A stretch of 40,426 bases of DNA from RUG14300 sp964561145. GTDB taxonomy: Bacteria > Bacillota > Clostridia > Christensenellales > CAG-1252. The stretch is from NCBI GenBank assembly GCA_964561145.1, contig CAZLNZ010000018.1:1-40426 (forward strand), read 5' to 3'. The notes below the pieces were generated by a model, which searched no databases, was not told the origin of the DNA, and saw nothing but the letters and a program-made list of their open reading frames with translations. Both the position numbers and the translations under genes were made by a program. Positions 15,132 to 23,803 of this stretch are shown here, one piece after another. Numbering within the stretch: position 1 is the first letter of the stretch; each line of letters opens with the position of its first letter.

Positions 15132-15878
15132 CTAAAGTGTCAGTATTTCAATACCCGAATCGGTTATCAGAATCGTATTCTCGTAATGTGCACTGGGCTT
15201 TCCGTCATAGGTACGAATCGTCCAGCCGTCGTCCTCTTGATATACGTCCCTTTTTCCCATATTAATCATCGGCTCTACGGCAATGGTCATATTTTTTTTC
15301 AGACGCACGCCGTGACCTTGAGCACCATAATTTGGAACAGAGGGATCCTCATGCATTTTTCTACCAATCCCGTGGCCGACAAGTTCTCTGACTACCGAAT
15401 AACCGTTTGACTCTGCGTGGTTTTGAATCGTGCTTGATAAATCTCCAAGTCTAACTCCGTCTTTAACCACGTTGACTCCTTTGAAGAAGCACTCTCTGGT
15501 TATCTTGATAAGTCTTTCCTTTTCGGGGGATATCTTTCCCACCGCAAAGGTTCTTGCAGCATCTCCGTGAAATCCGTGAATGCAAGCACCGACATCTATT
15601 CCTATAATCTGTCCTTCTTCCAATACCTGTTTATCGGAGGGGATACCATGAACGACTACGTCGTCAACAGAGGTACATATAGATGCGGGGAATCCGTTGT
15701 AACCAAGGAAGGAGGGGGTTGCACCTCTGTCTGTTATGAACTTATGCGCAAGTCTGTCTAGCTCCTTCGTAGTTACGCCGGGACGTACCTTTTCTTCTAA
15801 ATAAAGAAGCAAATCACGAACTATGAGATTGGCTTCTCTCATCATCTGAATTTCTTTGTCCGTCTTTATGTATATCAT
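15132..15878 (-). CDS. map: Type I methionine aminopeptidase
   Basis: 248 residues, a complete pita-bread fold enzyme that removes the initiator Met from nascent chains. Metal ligands are visible: the two Asp in GIDVGACIHGFHGDAART, His in GHGIGRKMHEDPS, Glu in AVEPMINMG and Glu in AHYENTILIT. There is no N-terminal SEC-C or linker extension. The start overlaps the end of adk by four bases (ATGA), implying translational coupling. Confidence 0.97.
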   Translation of the reverse strand: MIYIKTDKEIQMMREANLIVRDLLLYLEEKVRPGVTTKELDRLAHKFITDRGATPSFLGYNGFPASICTSVDDVVVHGIPSDKQVLEEGQIIGIDVGACIHGFHGDAARTFAVGKISPEKERLIKITRECFFKGVNVVKDGVRLGDLSSTIQNHAESNGYSVVRELVGHGIGRKMHEDPSVPNYGAQGHGVRLKKNMTIAVEPMINMGKRDVYQEDDGWTIRTYDGKPSAHYENTILITDSGIEILTL

Positions 15879-16501
15879 ATACTTTTGAGAATCGCTTTTA
15901 AATTCTCGTATACTTCGTCAATCGTCTTACCGTTGCAATTAAGGTCACGAATCAAACCACTTTCACGATAATAATCTATTAGTGGAGCGGTTTCTCTTTC
16001 ATAAACCTCTAAACGCTTTCTAACGGTTTCCTCTTTGTCGTCTGCACGTTGGTAAAGTTCCTTTCCGCATTTGGCACAAACGTTTGAACCGTTTAGTAAA
16101 GCCAAATTATAGGTTTCTCCGCAAACGCACATCCTTCTCTTTGAAATCCTTTCAACGATTGTATTGCTGTCGAGAACGAAGTTAACTACTGCATCGAGAG
16201 CGGAGAAGCCTTTTAAGGCTTCCGCTTGTGCTATAGTACGTGGAAATCCGTCTAGGATAAATCCGTTTCGACAATCATCAGAGGATAATCTGTCCCGAAC
16301 AAGCTCTATCGTTAACTCGTCAGGAACAAGCTGTCCGTTGTCTATAAAGCTTTTTGCTTTTATTCCGAGTGGTGTTTCTCCTTTAATATTTGCACGGAAG
16401 ATATCTCCTGTGGAAATATGCGGAACATTTAAGTCAACCTTTAATCGGCTTGCATGTGTTCCTTTGCCCGAACCGGGGGCTCCAAGAAATACCAACTTCA
16501 T
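15875..16501 (-). CDS. adk: Adenylate kinase
   Basis: 208 residues. Converts AMP + ATP to 2 ADP in the cytoplasm. The P-loop is GAPGSGKGT (residues 7-15), DGFPRT marks the AMP site (84-89), and the LID is the long form with cysteines 125, 127, 142 and 145. The first pair is CxC, whereas CxxC is usual for the zinc-binding LID, and the loop between pairs is about two residues short. The zinc site may be distorted or use a different ligand. It sits two bases after secY, as in most Bacillota. Confidence 0.97.
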   Translation of the reverse strand: MKLVFLGAPGSGKGTHASRLKVDLNVPHISTGDIFRANIKGETPLGIKAKSFIDNGQLVPDELTIELVRDRLSSDDCRNGFILDGFPRTIAQAEALKGFSALDAVVNFVLDSNTIVERISKRRMCVCGETYNLALLNGSNVCAKCGKELYQRADDKEETVRKRLEVYERETAPLIDYYRESGLIRDLNCNGKTIDEVYENLKAILKSI

Positions 16502-16503
16502 TA

Positions 16504-17823
16504 TTATAGAATTCCTCTTCCTTTGAGGTTCTTCATAGCGAGTTGAGCCTCTAAGGATCTGTTGAACTCCAATGCACAGCTTACTACGATCAACATACCT
16601 GTTGCGGAGAACGCATTGACCAATGAATTGGAACCGTCACCGAGGATAGCTGCGAATACTAAGCTGGGAACAAGGGATAAGAATGCAAGGAAGATAGCTC
16701 CGAACAAAGTTATACGCTTGTTAACGCTGTCAAGGAATTCAGCGGTAGGTCTACCGGGACGAACGCCTTGAATAACACCGTCGTTTTCCTGAATACGCTT
16801 GGAAATATCAACAGGGTCAAATTGAATCTTGGAATAGAAGAAGGAGAAGAAGAGTATCAATAATGCCATAACCACAGCATAAGCCCAAGAACCTACTCCG
16901 AGATAGGTTTGCCACCAAATATAGAAGGAACTATTAGGCCAGAAGCTTGCGATTAATTGGGGGAACATTAAGAAGGAGCTTGCGAAAATGATAGGCATAA
17001 CTCCGCCTGCGTTTATCTTCATAGGAATAACGCTGTTGTTCACACTATAGCTCTTATTTCCTCTTTGCTTGTTGCCGTATCTTACTTCAATTCTGCGTTC
17101 GCTCATATCGATAAATACGATAAAGAGGAATACAATCAATACTACTACCAAGTAAAGGAGTAACCTCCAAACCTGTGTAGCATCACCGGAGATAATTGCA
17201 AATTCATCGATTAATCCGGTAAAGAATCCCGAAAGAATTCCTACGAAGATTATCAACGATGAACCGTTTCCGATTCCTGTTTCGGTAATTCTGTCGCTTA
17301 GCCACATTACCAAACAGCTACCTGCGGTGAGGAATATGATTATCATAATCATTGTGAAGGCAAGGGCTACCTTGTTGGTTTCAGCACCTGCTACAGTTTG
17401 GAAAATAGGAATGATAGATCCTGAATTATTCCAACTGATAACGATACCGATGCCTTGGATGATTGCGAGAAGTATAGCTACGTATCTTGTAATCTGGGTT
17501 ATTTTTTGTCTGCCCTCTTCTCCTCTCTTCGATAACTCCTCAAGGGGTTTGATTATCAAAGTGAGTAGTTGCATGATAATGTACGCATTAATAATAGGTA
17601 CAATACCTAATGCAAACAAGGTTCCGTTCTGAAGAGAGCCGCCTGTAATTGTCGAGAGAACACTAAAGAAGTCGTTTGTTGCAAGAGCACCCATTTCGCT
17701 AGGATCCAAACCGGGTACCGGAATGAAACAGCCTAGTCTATAAATAACGAGGATAAGCAACGTCCATAGTAATTTTTTTCTAATTCCCTTCACGGCGAAG
17801 GCGTCTACCAGATTTCTAAACAT
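16504..17823 (-). CDS. secY: Protein translocase subunit SecY
   Basis: 439 residues with ten membrane segments; forms the protein-conducting channel with SecE and SecG. The plug region (FIPVPGLDPSEMG), the segment with GIGNGSSLIIFVGILSG, the cytoplasmic loop SERRIEVRYGNKQRG that contacts the ribosome and SecA, and GVRPGRPTAEFLD are all present. It follows rplO directly and is followed by adk and map, the normal end of the spc operon. Confidence 0.98.
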   Translation of the reverse strand: MFRNLVDAFAVKGIRKKLLWTLLILVIYRLGCFIPVPGLDPSEMGALATNDFFSVLSTITGGSLQNGTLFALGIVPIINAYIIMQLLTLIIKPLEELSKRGEEGRQKITQITRYVAILLAIIQGIGIVISWNNSGSIIPIFQTVAGAETNKVALAFTMIMIIIFLTAGSCLVMWLSDRITETGIGNGSSLIIFVGILSGFFTGLIDEFAIISGDATQVWRLLLYLVVVLIVFLFIVFIDMSERRIEVRYGNKQRGNKSYSVNNSVIPMKINAGGVMPIIFASSFLMFPQLIASFWPNSSFYIWWQTYLGVGSWAYAVVMALLILFFSFFYSKIQFDPVDISKRIQENDGVIQGVRPGRPTAEFLDSVNKRITLFGAIFLAFLSLVPSLVFAAILGDGSNSLVNAFSATGMLIVVSCALEFNRSLEAQLAMKNLKGRGIL

Positions 17824-17824
17824 T

Positions 17825-18274
17825 TTATTTCACCTCTTCTACAGTTCCGCCAACAGCTTCGATAGCAGCCTTTGCGCTAGCACTGAAGCGGTTAGCCTTA
17901 ACGGTTAATTTTTTAGATAACTCACCGCCACCTAAAACTTTCAAACCGTAAGAAGCAACCTTTGAAACAAAGCCCTTTTCTACGATTGCAGCAGCGTCTA
18001 CAACATCACCGTCGTTAAACATAGAATTAAGCTTGCCTACGTTAATAATGGTATACTCTTTCTTGAAAATGTTTGTAAAACCTCTCTTAGGGATTTTACG
18101 GGTAAGAGGCATTTGACCGCCTTCGAAACCGGGACGTACACCGCCGCCCGATCTTGCCCATTGACCTTTATGACCTTTTGTAGAGGTCTTTCCGTGACCG
18201 GAACCAATACCTCTACCAAGTCTCTTAACCGATTTCTTCTCATTGATTTCGGGTTGTAAAGTATCTATTCTCAT
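17825..18274 (-). CDS. rplO: 50S ribosomal protein L15
   Basis: 149 residues beginning MRIDTLQPEINEKKSVKRLG. The glycine-rich, basic N-terminal tail (GRGIGSGHGKTSTKGHKGQ) penetrates 23S rRNA, and the C-terminal globular part ends KAAIEAVGGTVEEVK. The start at 18274 is chosen because AGGAGG precedes it and homologues begin there. A longer reading from 18301 would overlap rpmD and add nine unrelated residues. Confidence 0.96.
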   Translation of the reverse strand: MRIDTLQPEINEKKSVKRLGRGIGSGHGKTSTKGHKGQWARSGGGVRPGFEGGQMPLTRKIPKRGFTNIFKKEYTIINVGKLNSMFNDGDVVDAAAIVEKGFVSKVASYGLKVLGGGELSKKLTVKANRFSASAKAAIEAVGGTVEEVK

Positions 18275-18284
18275 CTTTAACCTC

Positions 18285-18467
18285 CTAGTCAACGTTCTCA
18301 ACCTTGAGCAAATGCTCAGCTGCCTTGATCTTTCCGCGAACAGCAGGAGTATCCTCTTGGATAGTGCTGCTACCGGGCTTTGTAAGACCTAAAGCTTCAA
18401 CGTTTTTCTTATGTTTTTTCAAAGAGCCGATGGTACTCTTTACCAAGGTAATTTTAATTTTAGCCAT
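18285..18467 (-). CDS. rpmD: 50S ribosomal protein L30
   Basis: 60 residues, the normal short bacterial form. KITLVKSTIGSLKKHKKNV and ALGLTKPGSSTIQEDTPAVRG are the family signature. Located between rpsE and rplO with tight spacing on both sides. Confidence 0.96.
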   Translation of the reverse strand: MAKIKITLVKSTIGSLKKHKKNVEALGLTKPGSSTIQEDTPAVRGKIKAAEHLLKVENVD

Positions 18468-18478
18468 AGTTCGCCTCC

Positions 18479-19066
18479 TTACTCTTCTACGGGAGCTACA
18501 GGAGCTTCCTCTTTAACCTCAGCGGGCTTATCAACGAGTCTGGATACCTCTGCAGGGGTTTTGCCGCGAAGTGCAGCAATCTTTTCCTTTGTGCGGAGTC
18601 TCATCAAACCGTCGATGGTCGCACGAGCGTTGTTGATAGGATTGTTGGATCCTAAGGACTTGGTACGAATATCTTGGATTCCTGCAAGCTCTAAAATGAT
18701 ACGAGCAGGACCACCGGCGATAACACCGGTACCGGGGGCAGCGGGCATCATCAATACTCTACCGCTACCAAACTCTCCGATGATTTCGTGAGGAATTGTA
18801 TGTCCTACCATTGGAACTGTGAACATTGCACGTTTTGCAGCGGTTTCAGCTTTGTTGATAGCCTCGGTGGCTTCTGTAGCCTTACCTTGACCAACGCCGA
18901 TTCTGCCGTTCTTGTCGCCCACTGCAACCAAAGCTGCTTGACGCATATTTCTACCGCCCTTAACAACCTTTGTTACACGGTTCATAGAAATGGTGACCTT
19001 TGTTAACTCGTCGCCTTCTCTCTTATCTCTTGCTCTGTCGTTTCTTCTATTTTCAGGTTTAGCCAT
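18479..19066 (-). CDS. rpsE: 30S ribosomal protein S5
   Basis: 195 residues. S5 guards the mRNA entry channel and affects fidelity. The double-stranded-RNA-binding half (VVKGGRNMRQAALVAVGD) and the glycine-rich APGTGVIAGGPARIILEL are present. A Pro/Glu/Ala-rich C-terminal tail of about 20 residues (PAEVKEEAPVAPVEE) goes beyond the conserved core. The ATG at 19066 has GGAGG eight bases upstream; the ATG at 19072 would be only two bases from it. Confidence 0.96.
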   Translation of the reverse strand: MAKPENRRNDRARDKREGDELTKVTISMNRVTKVVKGGRNMRQAALVAVGDKNGRIGVGQGKATEATEAINKAETAAKRAMFTVPMVGHTIPHEIIGEFGSGRVLMMPAAPGTGVIAGGPARIILELAGIQDIRTKSLGSNNPINNARATIDGLMRLRTKEKIAALRGKTPAEVSRLVDKPAEVKEEAPVAPVEE

Positions 19067-19081
19067 TGTCATATCCTCCGT

Positions 19082-19477
19082 TTAGATTGTAAGACCGCCC
19101 TCTCTTGCGCCGTCTGCTAAAGCAGCAACACGACCTGTATAGAGATAGCCACCACGATCAAATACAACAGATTCTATATTTAAAGCCTTAGCCTTCTTAG
19201 CAATTGCAAGACCAACTACCTTTGCAGCTTCGGTTTTATTCAAATCCTTAATTTGAGCGGCGATTTCGGGCTCTACGGTGCTAGCTGCACAAAGAACCTT
19301 TTGAGCAGTCATAACGCCCTTGTTAACTCTCTCTGCGTCTACGATAATTTGAGCGTAGATGTGCTTCTCGCTACGATAAACGTTGAGACGAGGCTTGGAC
19401 TCGCTACCGGAAATAGCTTTTCTTATTCTCTTATGCCTTTTAACTCTTACGGCATTTTTATCGATTTTACTAATCAT
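19082..19477 (-). CDS. rplR: 50S ribosomal protein L18
   Basis: 131 residues. L18 binds 5S rRNA together with L5 in the central protuberance. RVKRHKRIRKAISGS, RLNVYRSEKHIYAQIID-like YRSEKHIYAQIIVD and FDRGGYLYTGRVAALADGAR are diagnostic. Normal spc-operon position between rplF and rpsE. Confidence 0.97.
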   Translation of the reverse strand: MISKIDKNAVRVKRHKRIRKAISGSESKPRLNVYRSEKHIYAQIIVDAERVNKGVMTAQKVLCAASTVEPEIAAQIKDLNKTEAAKVVGLAIAKKAKALNIESVVFDRGGYLYTGRVAALADGAREGGLTI

Positions 19478-19489
19478 ATCCTAATCTCC

Positions 19490-20029
19490 TTATTTACCCG
19501 CAGTCTTTCCTTCCTTCTTAACGAGAACTTCGTCCTTATAACGAATTCCGTAAAGATGATAAGGATCGGGAATTCTGATAGCCTTTATATCAGCCGCAAC
19601 TTGTCCTACAAGCTCCTTGTCGATACCTTTAACGCTGCACTCTGTTTGAGATGTTGCGGTAAGGGTAATTCCTTCGGGAGCTACGATTTCTACGGGGTGA
19701 GAATAACCAACGTAGAAGGTGAGGTTTTTGCCGTTTTGAACTACCTTATATGCAACGCCGTTTACAACGAGGTCCTTTTGGTATCCCTTGTCTACGCCGT
19801 GAATCATATTGGCAATCAAAACACGGGTCAAGCCGTGAAGAGCCTTAACTACCTTTGTGTCGTTGGGACGAGTAACAACTACGTGATTATCGTCCAACGC
19901 GATATTGATTCTGGAATCGAAAGTTCTGGTTAATGTGCCGAGTTGACCTTTAACCGTTACCTTAGATCCCTCTAATGTTACTGTTACACCGGCGGGGATA
20001 GCAACCGGTAATCTGCCTATTCTTGACAT
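19490..20029 (-). CDS. rplF: 50S ribosomal protein L6
   Basis: 179 residues, two tandem L6 domains. MSRIGRLPVAIPAGVTV starts the protein, and the C-terminal signature GIDKELVGQVAADIKAIR, then PDPYHLYGIRYKDE, binds helix 97 of 23S rRNA near the factor site. Normal length and position. Confidence 0.97.
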   Translation of the reverse strand: MSRIGRLPVAIPAGVTVTLEGSKVTVKGQLGTLTRTFDSRINIALDDNHVVVTRPNDTKVVKALHGLTRVLIANMIHGVDKGYQKDLVVNGVAYKVVQNGKNLTFYVGYSHPVEIVAPEGITLTATSQTECSVKGIDKELVGQVAADIKAIRIPDPYHLYGIRYKDEVLVKKEGKTAGK

Positions 20030-20043
20030 ATTCTATTGCCTCC

Positions 20044-20445
20044 TTACCAAATATAAGCCATAACCTCGCCGCCAACCTTTAAGCCGCGAGCTTTTTTATC
20101 TGTCATTATTCCCTTGTTTGTGGAAATAATAGCAATGCCTAAGCCGTTTAAAACTCTGGGGAGCTCATCACAGCTTGCATATATTCTCAAACCGGGTTTA
20201 CTAACTCTCTTTAAGCCGCTGATAACTTTTTCGCCGCCTTGTGCATATTTGAGCGTAACGTGAATGTTACCGCTGTAATCCTCGTTTCCTTGAAGCTCGA
20301 AGTCCTTGATATAGCCTTCTTCTTTAAGTATCTCAGCAATAGCAATTTTAACCTTGCTTCTGGGAATATCAACGGTTTCATGTCTTGCGGTGAGAGCATT
20401 TCTGATTCTTGTAAGCATATCCGCTACTGGATCATTAACTACCAT
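20044..20445 (-). CDS. rpsH: 30S ribosomal protein S8
   Basis: 133 residues. VNDPVADMLTRIRNALTARH opens the protein, and ISTNKGIMTDKKARGLKVGGE closes it (split: ISTNKGIMTDK, KARGLKVGGE). S8 binds the central domain of 16S rRNA and represses the spc operon in E. coli. AGGAGG precedes the ATG. Confidence 0.97.
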   Translation of the reverse strand: MVVNDPVADMLTRIRNALTARHETVDIPRSKVKIAIAEILKEEGYIKDFELQGNEDYSGNIHVTLKYAQGGEKVISGLKRVSKPGLRIYASCDELPRVLNGLGIAIISTNKGIMTDKKARGLKVGGEVMAYIW

Positions 20446-20460
20446 ATTCTGCCTCCTTAA

Positions 20461-20646
20461 TTACCAACTTGATTTCTTTACACCGGGGATTTGACCCTTG
20501 TAAGCCAACTCTCTAAAACAAATTCTGCAGATGCCGTACTTTCTGAGAACTGCATGGGGTCTGCCACAAACAGTGCAACGAGTGTAGGCTCTTGTAGAGA
20601 ACTTGGGTGCTCTTTGTTGCTTATTCTTCAACGATGTTTTAGCCAT
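20461..20646 (-). CDS. rpsN: 30S ribosomal protein S14, zinc-binding type
   Basis: 61 residues. The C+ form with Cys24/Cys27 and Cys40/Cys43 (CTVCGRPHAVLRKYGICRIC), as in Bacillota. It sits in the 30S head near S3 and S10. The short length and intact cysteines distinguish it from the 100-residue zinc-free paralogue, which is not in this window. Confidence 0.97.
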   Translation of the reverse strand: MAKTSLKNKQQRAPKFSTRAYTRCTVCGRPHAVLRKYGICRICFRELAYKGQIPGVKKSSW

Positions 20647-20658
20647 AACTTAAACCTC

Positions 20659-21285
20659 CTAGTTGCGAGCGAAGGGAACGCCGAGTAAGCTCAAAAGCTC
20701 TCTAGCTTCTTCGTCGGTATTAGCGGTGGTAACGATACAGATGTCCATACCTCTTGTTCTTTCGATTTGATCGTAAGTAATTTCGGGGAATATGAGCTGC
20801 TCTTTAACACCCATTGCATAGTTACCTCTGCCGTCGAAGGACTTAGTGCTTACGCCCTTAAAGTCTCTAACGCGAGGAAGAACGATGCTAATCAACTTAT
20901 CGAGAAAGTCGTACATTCTTGCACCACGAAGGGTAACCTTAACGCCAACGTTCATACCTTCTCTGATTTTGAAGTTTGCTACGGACTTGCTTGCCTTGGT
21001 AACAATAGGCTTTTGACCGCTGATTTGAGTTAATTCCTCAACTGCGAGTTGGAAGCTCTTTGCGTTATCCTTAACGTCACCTAAACCCATGTTAAGAACG
21101 ATCTTCTCGAGTTTGGGAACCATCATAGGATTCTTGTAACCGAATTTCTTTGTTAATTCGGGAACTACCACGGTCTTGTAATAATCCTTTAGTCTGTATA
21201 CACGATCATCGGAAGCCTTAGCGATACTAGCTGTAGCCTTTTTGCCGGAAGCTTGTTGCTTCTTATCAACTTTCTTATCTGCCAT
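20659..21285 (-). CDS. rplE: 50S ribosomal protein L5
   Basis: 208 residues; the conserved core starts near residue 32 (LKDYYKTVVVPELTKKFGY). The first 28 or so residues are a Lys/Ala/Ser-rich extension (DKKVDKKQQASGKKATAS) absent from the common 179-residue form. L5 binds 5S rRNA and the P-site tRNA. GMDICIVTTANTDEEARELL is the normal C-terminal signature. The extension is probably disordered. Confidence 0.96.
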   Translation of the reverse strand: MADKKVDKKQQASGKKATASIAKASDDRVYRLKDYYKTVVVPELTKKFGYKNPMMVPKLEKIVLNMGLGDVKDNAKSFQLAVEELTQISGQKPIVTKASKSVANFKIREGMNVGVKVTLRGARMYDFLDKLISIVLPRVRDFKGVSTKSFDGRGNYAMGVKEQLIFPEITYDQIERTRGMDICIVTTANTDEEARELLSLLGVPFARN

Positions 21286-21299
21286 AATACACCTCCGAA

Positions 21300-21692
21300 T
21301 TAGTCGTTAGACTCAACATCATCCGCCTTTTTCTTAGCGGCTGTTTTTCTTGTTTTCTTAACGGTTTTCTTAGCATTTTGAACACCGTCGATCTTAGCTC
21401 CGCATTGTTTGCAATAACGAGCCTTTTCTTTTCCGCTTCCTTGGTGGGAAATACGGGTAGCCTTCAAACAAACGGGACAAATTACCATAGCGTTGCTTGC
21501 GTCGAAGGGAGCGGGCTCGGAAACGATACCACTCTTCTCATCGGCCTTACGAGCACGTTGGTGCTTGTTGACGATGTTAACGCCTTCTACAACGATCTTG
21601 TTGGTTGCGCGGGACACCGCAAGAACAGTTCCTGTACTGCCTTTATCACTTCCGGCAATAATTTTTACTGCATCTCCTTTTTTGATTTCCAT
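21300..21692 (-). CDS. rplX: 50S ribosomal protein L24 with zinc ribbon and basic tail
   Basis: 130 residues against about 103 usual. A KOW domain (KKGDAVKIIAGSDKGSTGTV) and VEGVNIVNKHQRARK identify L24, an assembly initiator beside the peptide exit. The C-terminal half has two CxxC pairs (CPVCLKATRI, YCKQCGAKID) forming a zinc ribbon, and then a Lys-rich tail of about 28 residues (KKTVKKTRKTAAKKK). The zinc form is known in several lineages; the tail is an addition. Confidence 0.95.
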   Translation of the reverse strand: MEIKKGDAVKIIAGSDKGSTGTVLAVSRATNKIVVEGVNIVNKHQRARKADEKSGIVSEPAPFDASNAMVICPVCLKATRISHQGSGKEKARYCKQCGAKIDGVQNAKKTVKKTRKTAAKKKADDVESND

Positions 21693-21703
21693 TGTTTGCC
21701 TCC

Positions 21704-22072
21704 TTAAAGCACTTCTGGTGCGAGAGAGATTATCTTCATATAATCTTTATCTCTGAGTTCACGTGCGATCGGTCCAAAGATACGGGTACCACGAGGCATT
21801 TTTTGTGCATCGATGATAACGGCGGCATTGTCATCAAAACGGATATGAGAACCGTCTGGTCTACCTACGCCCTTGGTTGTACGCACGATAACTGCTTTTA
21901 CGACGTCGCCTTTCTTTACGGTTCCGCCGGGGGTAGCGGTCTTAACACTGGCAACGATAACGTCACCGATGTTTCCGAATTTACGGAAAGATCCGCCCAT
22001 TACTTTTATACATTGAATAACTTTTGCACCGGTATTGTCGGCTGCTATTAAACGTGATTGTGGTTGAATCAT
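21704..22072 (-). CDS. rplN: 50S ribosomal protein L14
   Basis: 122 residues, exactly the usual length. MIQPQSRLIAADNTGAKVIQ and RGTRIFGPIARELRDKDYMK are near-consensus. L14 lies at the subunit interface (bridge B8) and is the docking point of silencing factor RsfS. Confidence 0.98.
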   Translation of the reverse strand: MIQPQSRLIAADNTGAKVIQCIKVMGGSFRKFGNIGDVIVASVKTATPGGTVKKGDVVKAVIVRTTKGVGRPDGSHIRFDDNAAVIIDAQKMPRGTRIFGPIARELRDKDYMKIISLAPEVL

Positions 22073-22083
22073 AACTTATCTCC

Positions 22084-22341
22084 TTACTTAGCTCTTTCGA
22101 GAATCGTTACAAGACGCCAGTTCTTTGTCTTAGCGAGCTTTCTGGTCTCTTGAATCTCTACTTGGTCGCCTACATGAGCGTCGTTGTTCTCGTCATGTAC
22201 TTTGTATTTACGGGTTTCGGTAACCGTCTTCTTGTAAAGAGGATGCTTGTATCTAACTTCGACAGCAACGACCACGGTCTTATCCATCTTATCGCTGACT
22301 ACGATACCTACTCTGGTTTTTCTAAGATTTCTTTCTAACAT
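22084..22341 (-). CDS. rpsQ: 30S ribosomal protein S17
   Basis: 85 residues, OB fold, primary 16S rRNA binder. LRKTRVGIVVSDKMDKTVVV and the motif VGDQVEIQETRKLAKTKNWR are typical. Eleven bases separate it from rpmC. Confidence 0.97.
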   Translation of the reverse strand: MLERNLRKTRVGIVVSDKMDKTVVVAVEVRYKHPLYKKTVTETRKYKVHDENNDAHVGDQVEIQETRKLAKTKNWRLVTILERAK

Positions 22342-22352
22342 ACCTATGCCTC

Positions 22353-22583
22353 CTACTTAGCGTTCTTCTTTGCGGTATTAGGTTCGCTAGCAATGTTTAA
22401 TTCACGCTGACGAATGATGGTTTTAACACGAGCAATATCTCTTTTGCACGCTTGAAGCGATTGGTTATTTGTTTGCTGTCCGGCTGCTAATTGGAAACGC
22501 AAGTTGAACAATTGATTCTTAAGCTTGCTGAGTTCTACTTGCAAATCTGCCGTACTCATTTTCGAATAATTTGACGCTTTCAT
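22353..22583 (-). CDS. rpmC: 50S ribosomal protein L29
   Basis: 76 residues, two long helices. ADLQVELSKLKNQLFNLRFQ, then QLAAGQQTNNQS and KRDIARVKTIIRQRE are the signature. It sits near the exit tunnel and helps form the SRP docking site with L23. The start codon overlaps the rplP stop by one base (TAATG). A short C-terminal tail follows the core. Confidence 0.96.
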   Translation of the reverse strand: MKASNYSKMSTADLQVELSKLKNQLFNLRFQLAAGQQTNNQSLQACKRDIARVKTIIRQRELNIASEPNTAKKNAK

Positions 22584-23041
22584 TAGTTCTCACCGCCTTC
22601 TTCATTATTAACCGCTGCATTTGCGGCTTCTAATTCCTCTCTTGTCTTGATCTTAGTCTTGACAGGGAGCTTGTAGGATGCAAGTTTCAAAGCTTGTCTT
22701 GCATCTGCTAAATCGATTCCACCGATCTCAAAGAGTACTCTGCCGGGCTTTACTACTGCTACCCAGTACTCTACAGAACCTTTACCACTACCCATACGAG
22801 TCTCAGCGGGCTTCTTGGTTATAGGCTTGTGAGGGAAGATATCAATCCAGATTTGACCACCACGCTTTGTAAACTTTGCCAAAGCTACACGGGCTGCCTC
22901 GATTTGGTTACTGGTAATCCAACCGCACTCGGTTGCAACTAAACCGATTTGACCGTAAGCAATCTTGTTACCTTTATTTGCATTGCCCTTCATTCTACCA
23001 CGAGCAACACGTCTTCTCTTAACTCTCTTAGGCATTAACAT
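22583..23041 (-). CDS. rplP: 50S ribosomal protein L16
   Basis: 152 residues. MLMPKRVKRRRVARGRMKG opens as in most homologues, which supports the ATG at 23041 rather than the second ATG at 23035; GGAGG inside the end of rpsC is 12 bases upstream. AYGQIGLVATECGWITSNQI and the conserved MGSGKGSVEYWVAVVKPGR are present. L16 stabilises A-site tRNA and is added late. An acidic tail (NNEEGGEN) follows the core. Confidence 0.97.
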   Translation of the reverse strand: MLMPKRVKRRRVARGRMKGNANKGNKIAYGQIGLVATECGWITSNQIEAARVALAKFTKRGGQIWIDIFPHKPITKKPAETRMGSGKGSVEYWVAVVKPGRVLFEIGGIDLADARQALKLASYKLPVKTKIKTREELEAANAAVNNEEGGEN

Positions 23042-23043
23042 AA

Positions 23044-23793
23044 TTATTCATTGCCTCCTTTTTTCTCGGACTTTTTAGCCGCGAAAACTTCACCGTGGTA
23101 AATCCATGCCTTAACGCCGATCTTACCGTAAGTGGTATTTGCCTCTGCAAAACCGTAATCGATGTCTGCTCTGATGGTTTGAAGAGGTATGCTACCCTCG
23201 TGATATTGCTCACAACGAGCGATTTCAGCACCGTCTAAACGACCGGAAACCATAATCTTAATACCCTTTGCACCAGCTGTTTGAGCATTCTTTATAGCAA
23301 GCTTTATAGCACGACGGAAGGAAACTCTCTTCTCGAGGTCCTGAGCTACACGCTCTGCAACCAAGGTTGCATCGCTAGCTGCGGATTTGATAGCAATAAA
23401 CTCAACATAACAGTTGGGATAGTTATGACCACACTCTTTGCAGATACTCATAACGTTCTTACGAATAATCTCTGTTCCTTGTCCGCCTGTTCCGATTAAC
23501 AAACCGGGACGACCTGTATGAACCTTAACCTTGATATATTGATTGCAACGATCGATGCATATCTTGCTGATAGCAGGCTTGTCGTCAAGTCTTCTTGTAG
23601 GACGAGCTTCGCCTTCTTGTCCCTCTGATACGGGGGTGAGAGGAGCAGGCTTATATACTTCTTTTATAAACCTTCTGATCTTGTAATCCTCAATGAGGTA
23701 CTCACCGAAGTTCTTCTTTCCTGCAATCCAGGAGGATTGCCACTCTTTGTTTACGCCAATTCTTAAACCGTTAGGATTAACTTTTTGTCCCAT
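23044..23793 (-). CDS. rpsC: 30S ribosomal protein S3
   Basis: 249 residues. It has the KH domain with RPGLLIGTGGQGTEIIRK and the C-terminal S3 domain (GAKGIKIMVSGRLDGAEIAR), and it forms part of the mRNA entry helicase with S4 and S5. A short insertion rich in Pro/Glu/Arg (around residues 48-65, PVSEGQEGEARPTRR) is longer than in many bacteria. The C-terminus supplies the ribosome site for rplP. Confidence 0.96.
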   Translation of the reverse strand: MGQKVNPNGLRIGVNKEWQSSWIAGKKNFGEYLIEDYKIRRFIKEVYKPAPLTPVSEGQEGEARPTRRLDDKPAISKICIDRCNQYIKVKVHTGRPGLLIGTGGQGTEIIRKNVMSICKECGHNYPNCYVEFIAIKSAASDATLVAERVAQDLEKRVSFRRAIKLAIKNAQTAGAKGIKIMVSGRLDGAEIARCEQYHEGSIPLQTIRADIDYGFAEANTTYGKIGVKAWIYHGEVFAAKKSEKKGGNE

Positions 23794-23803
23794 AGTCTAC
23801 CTC

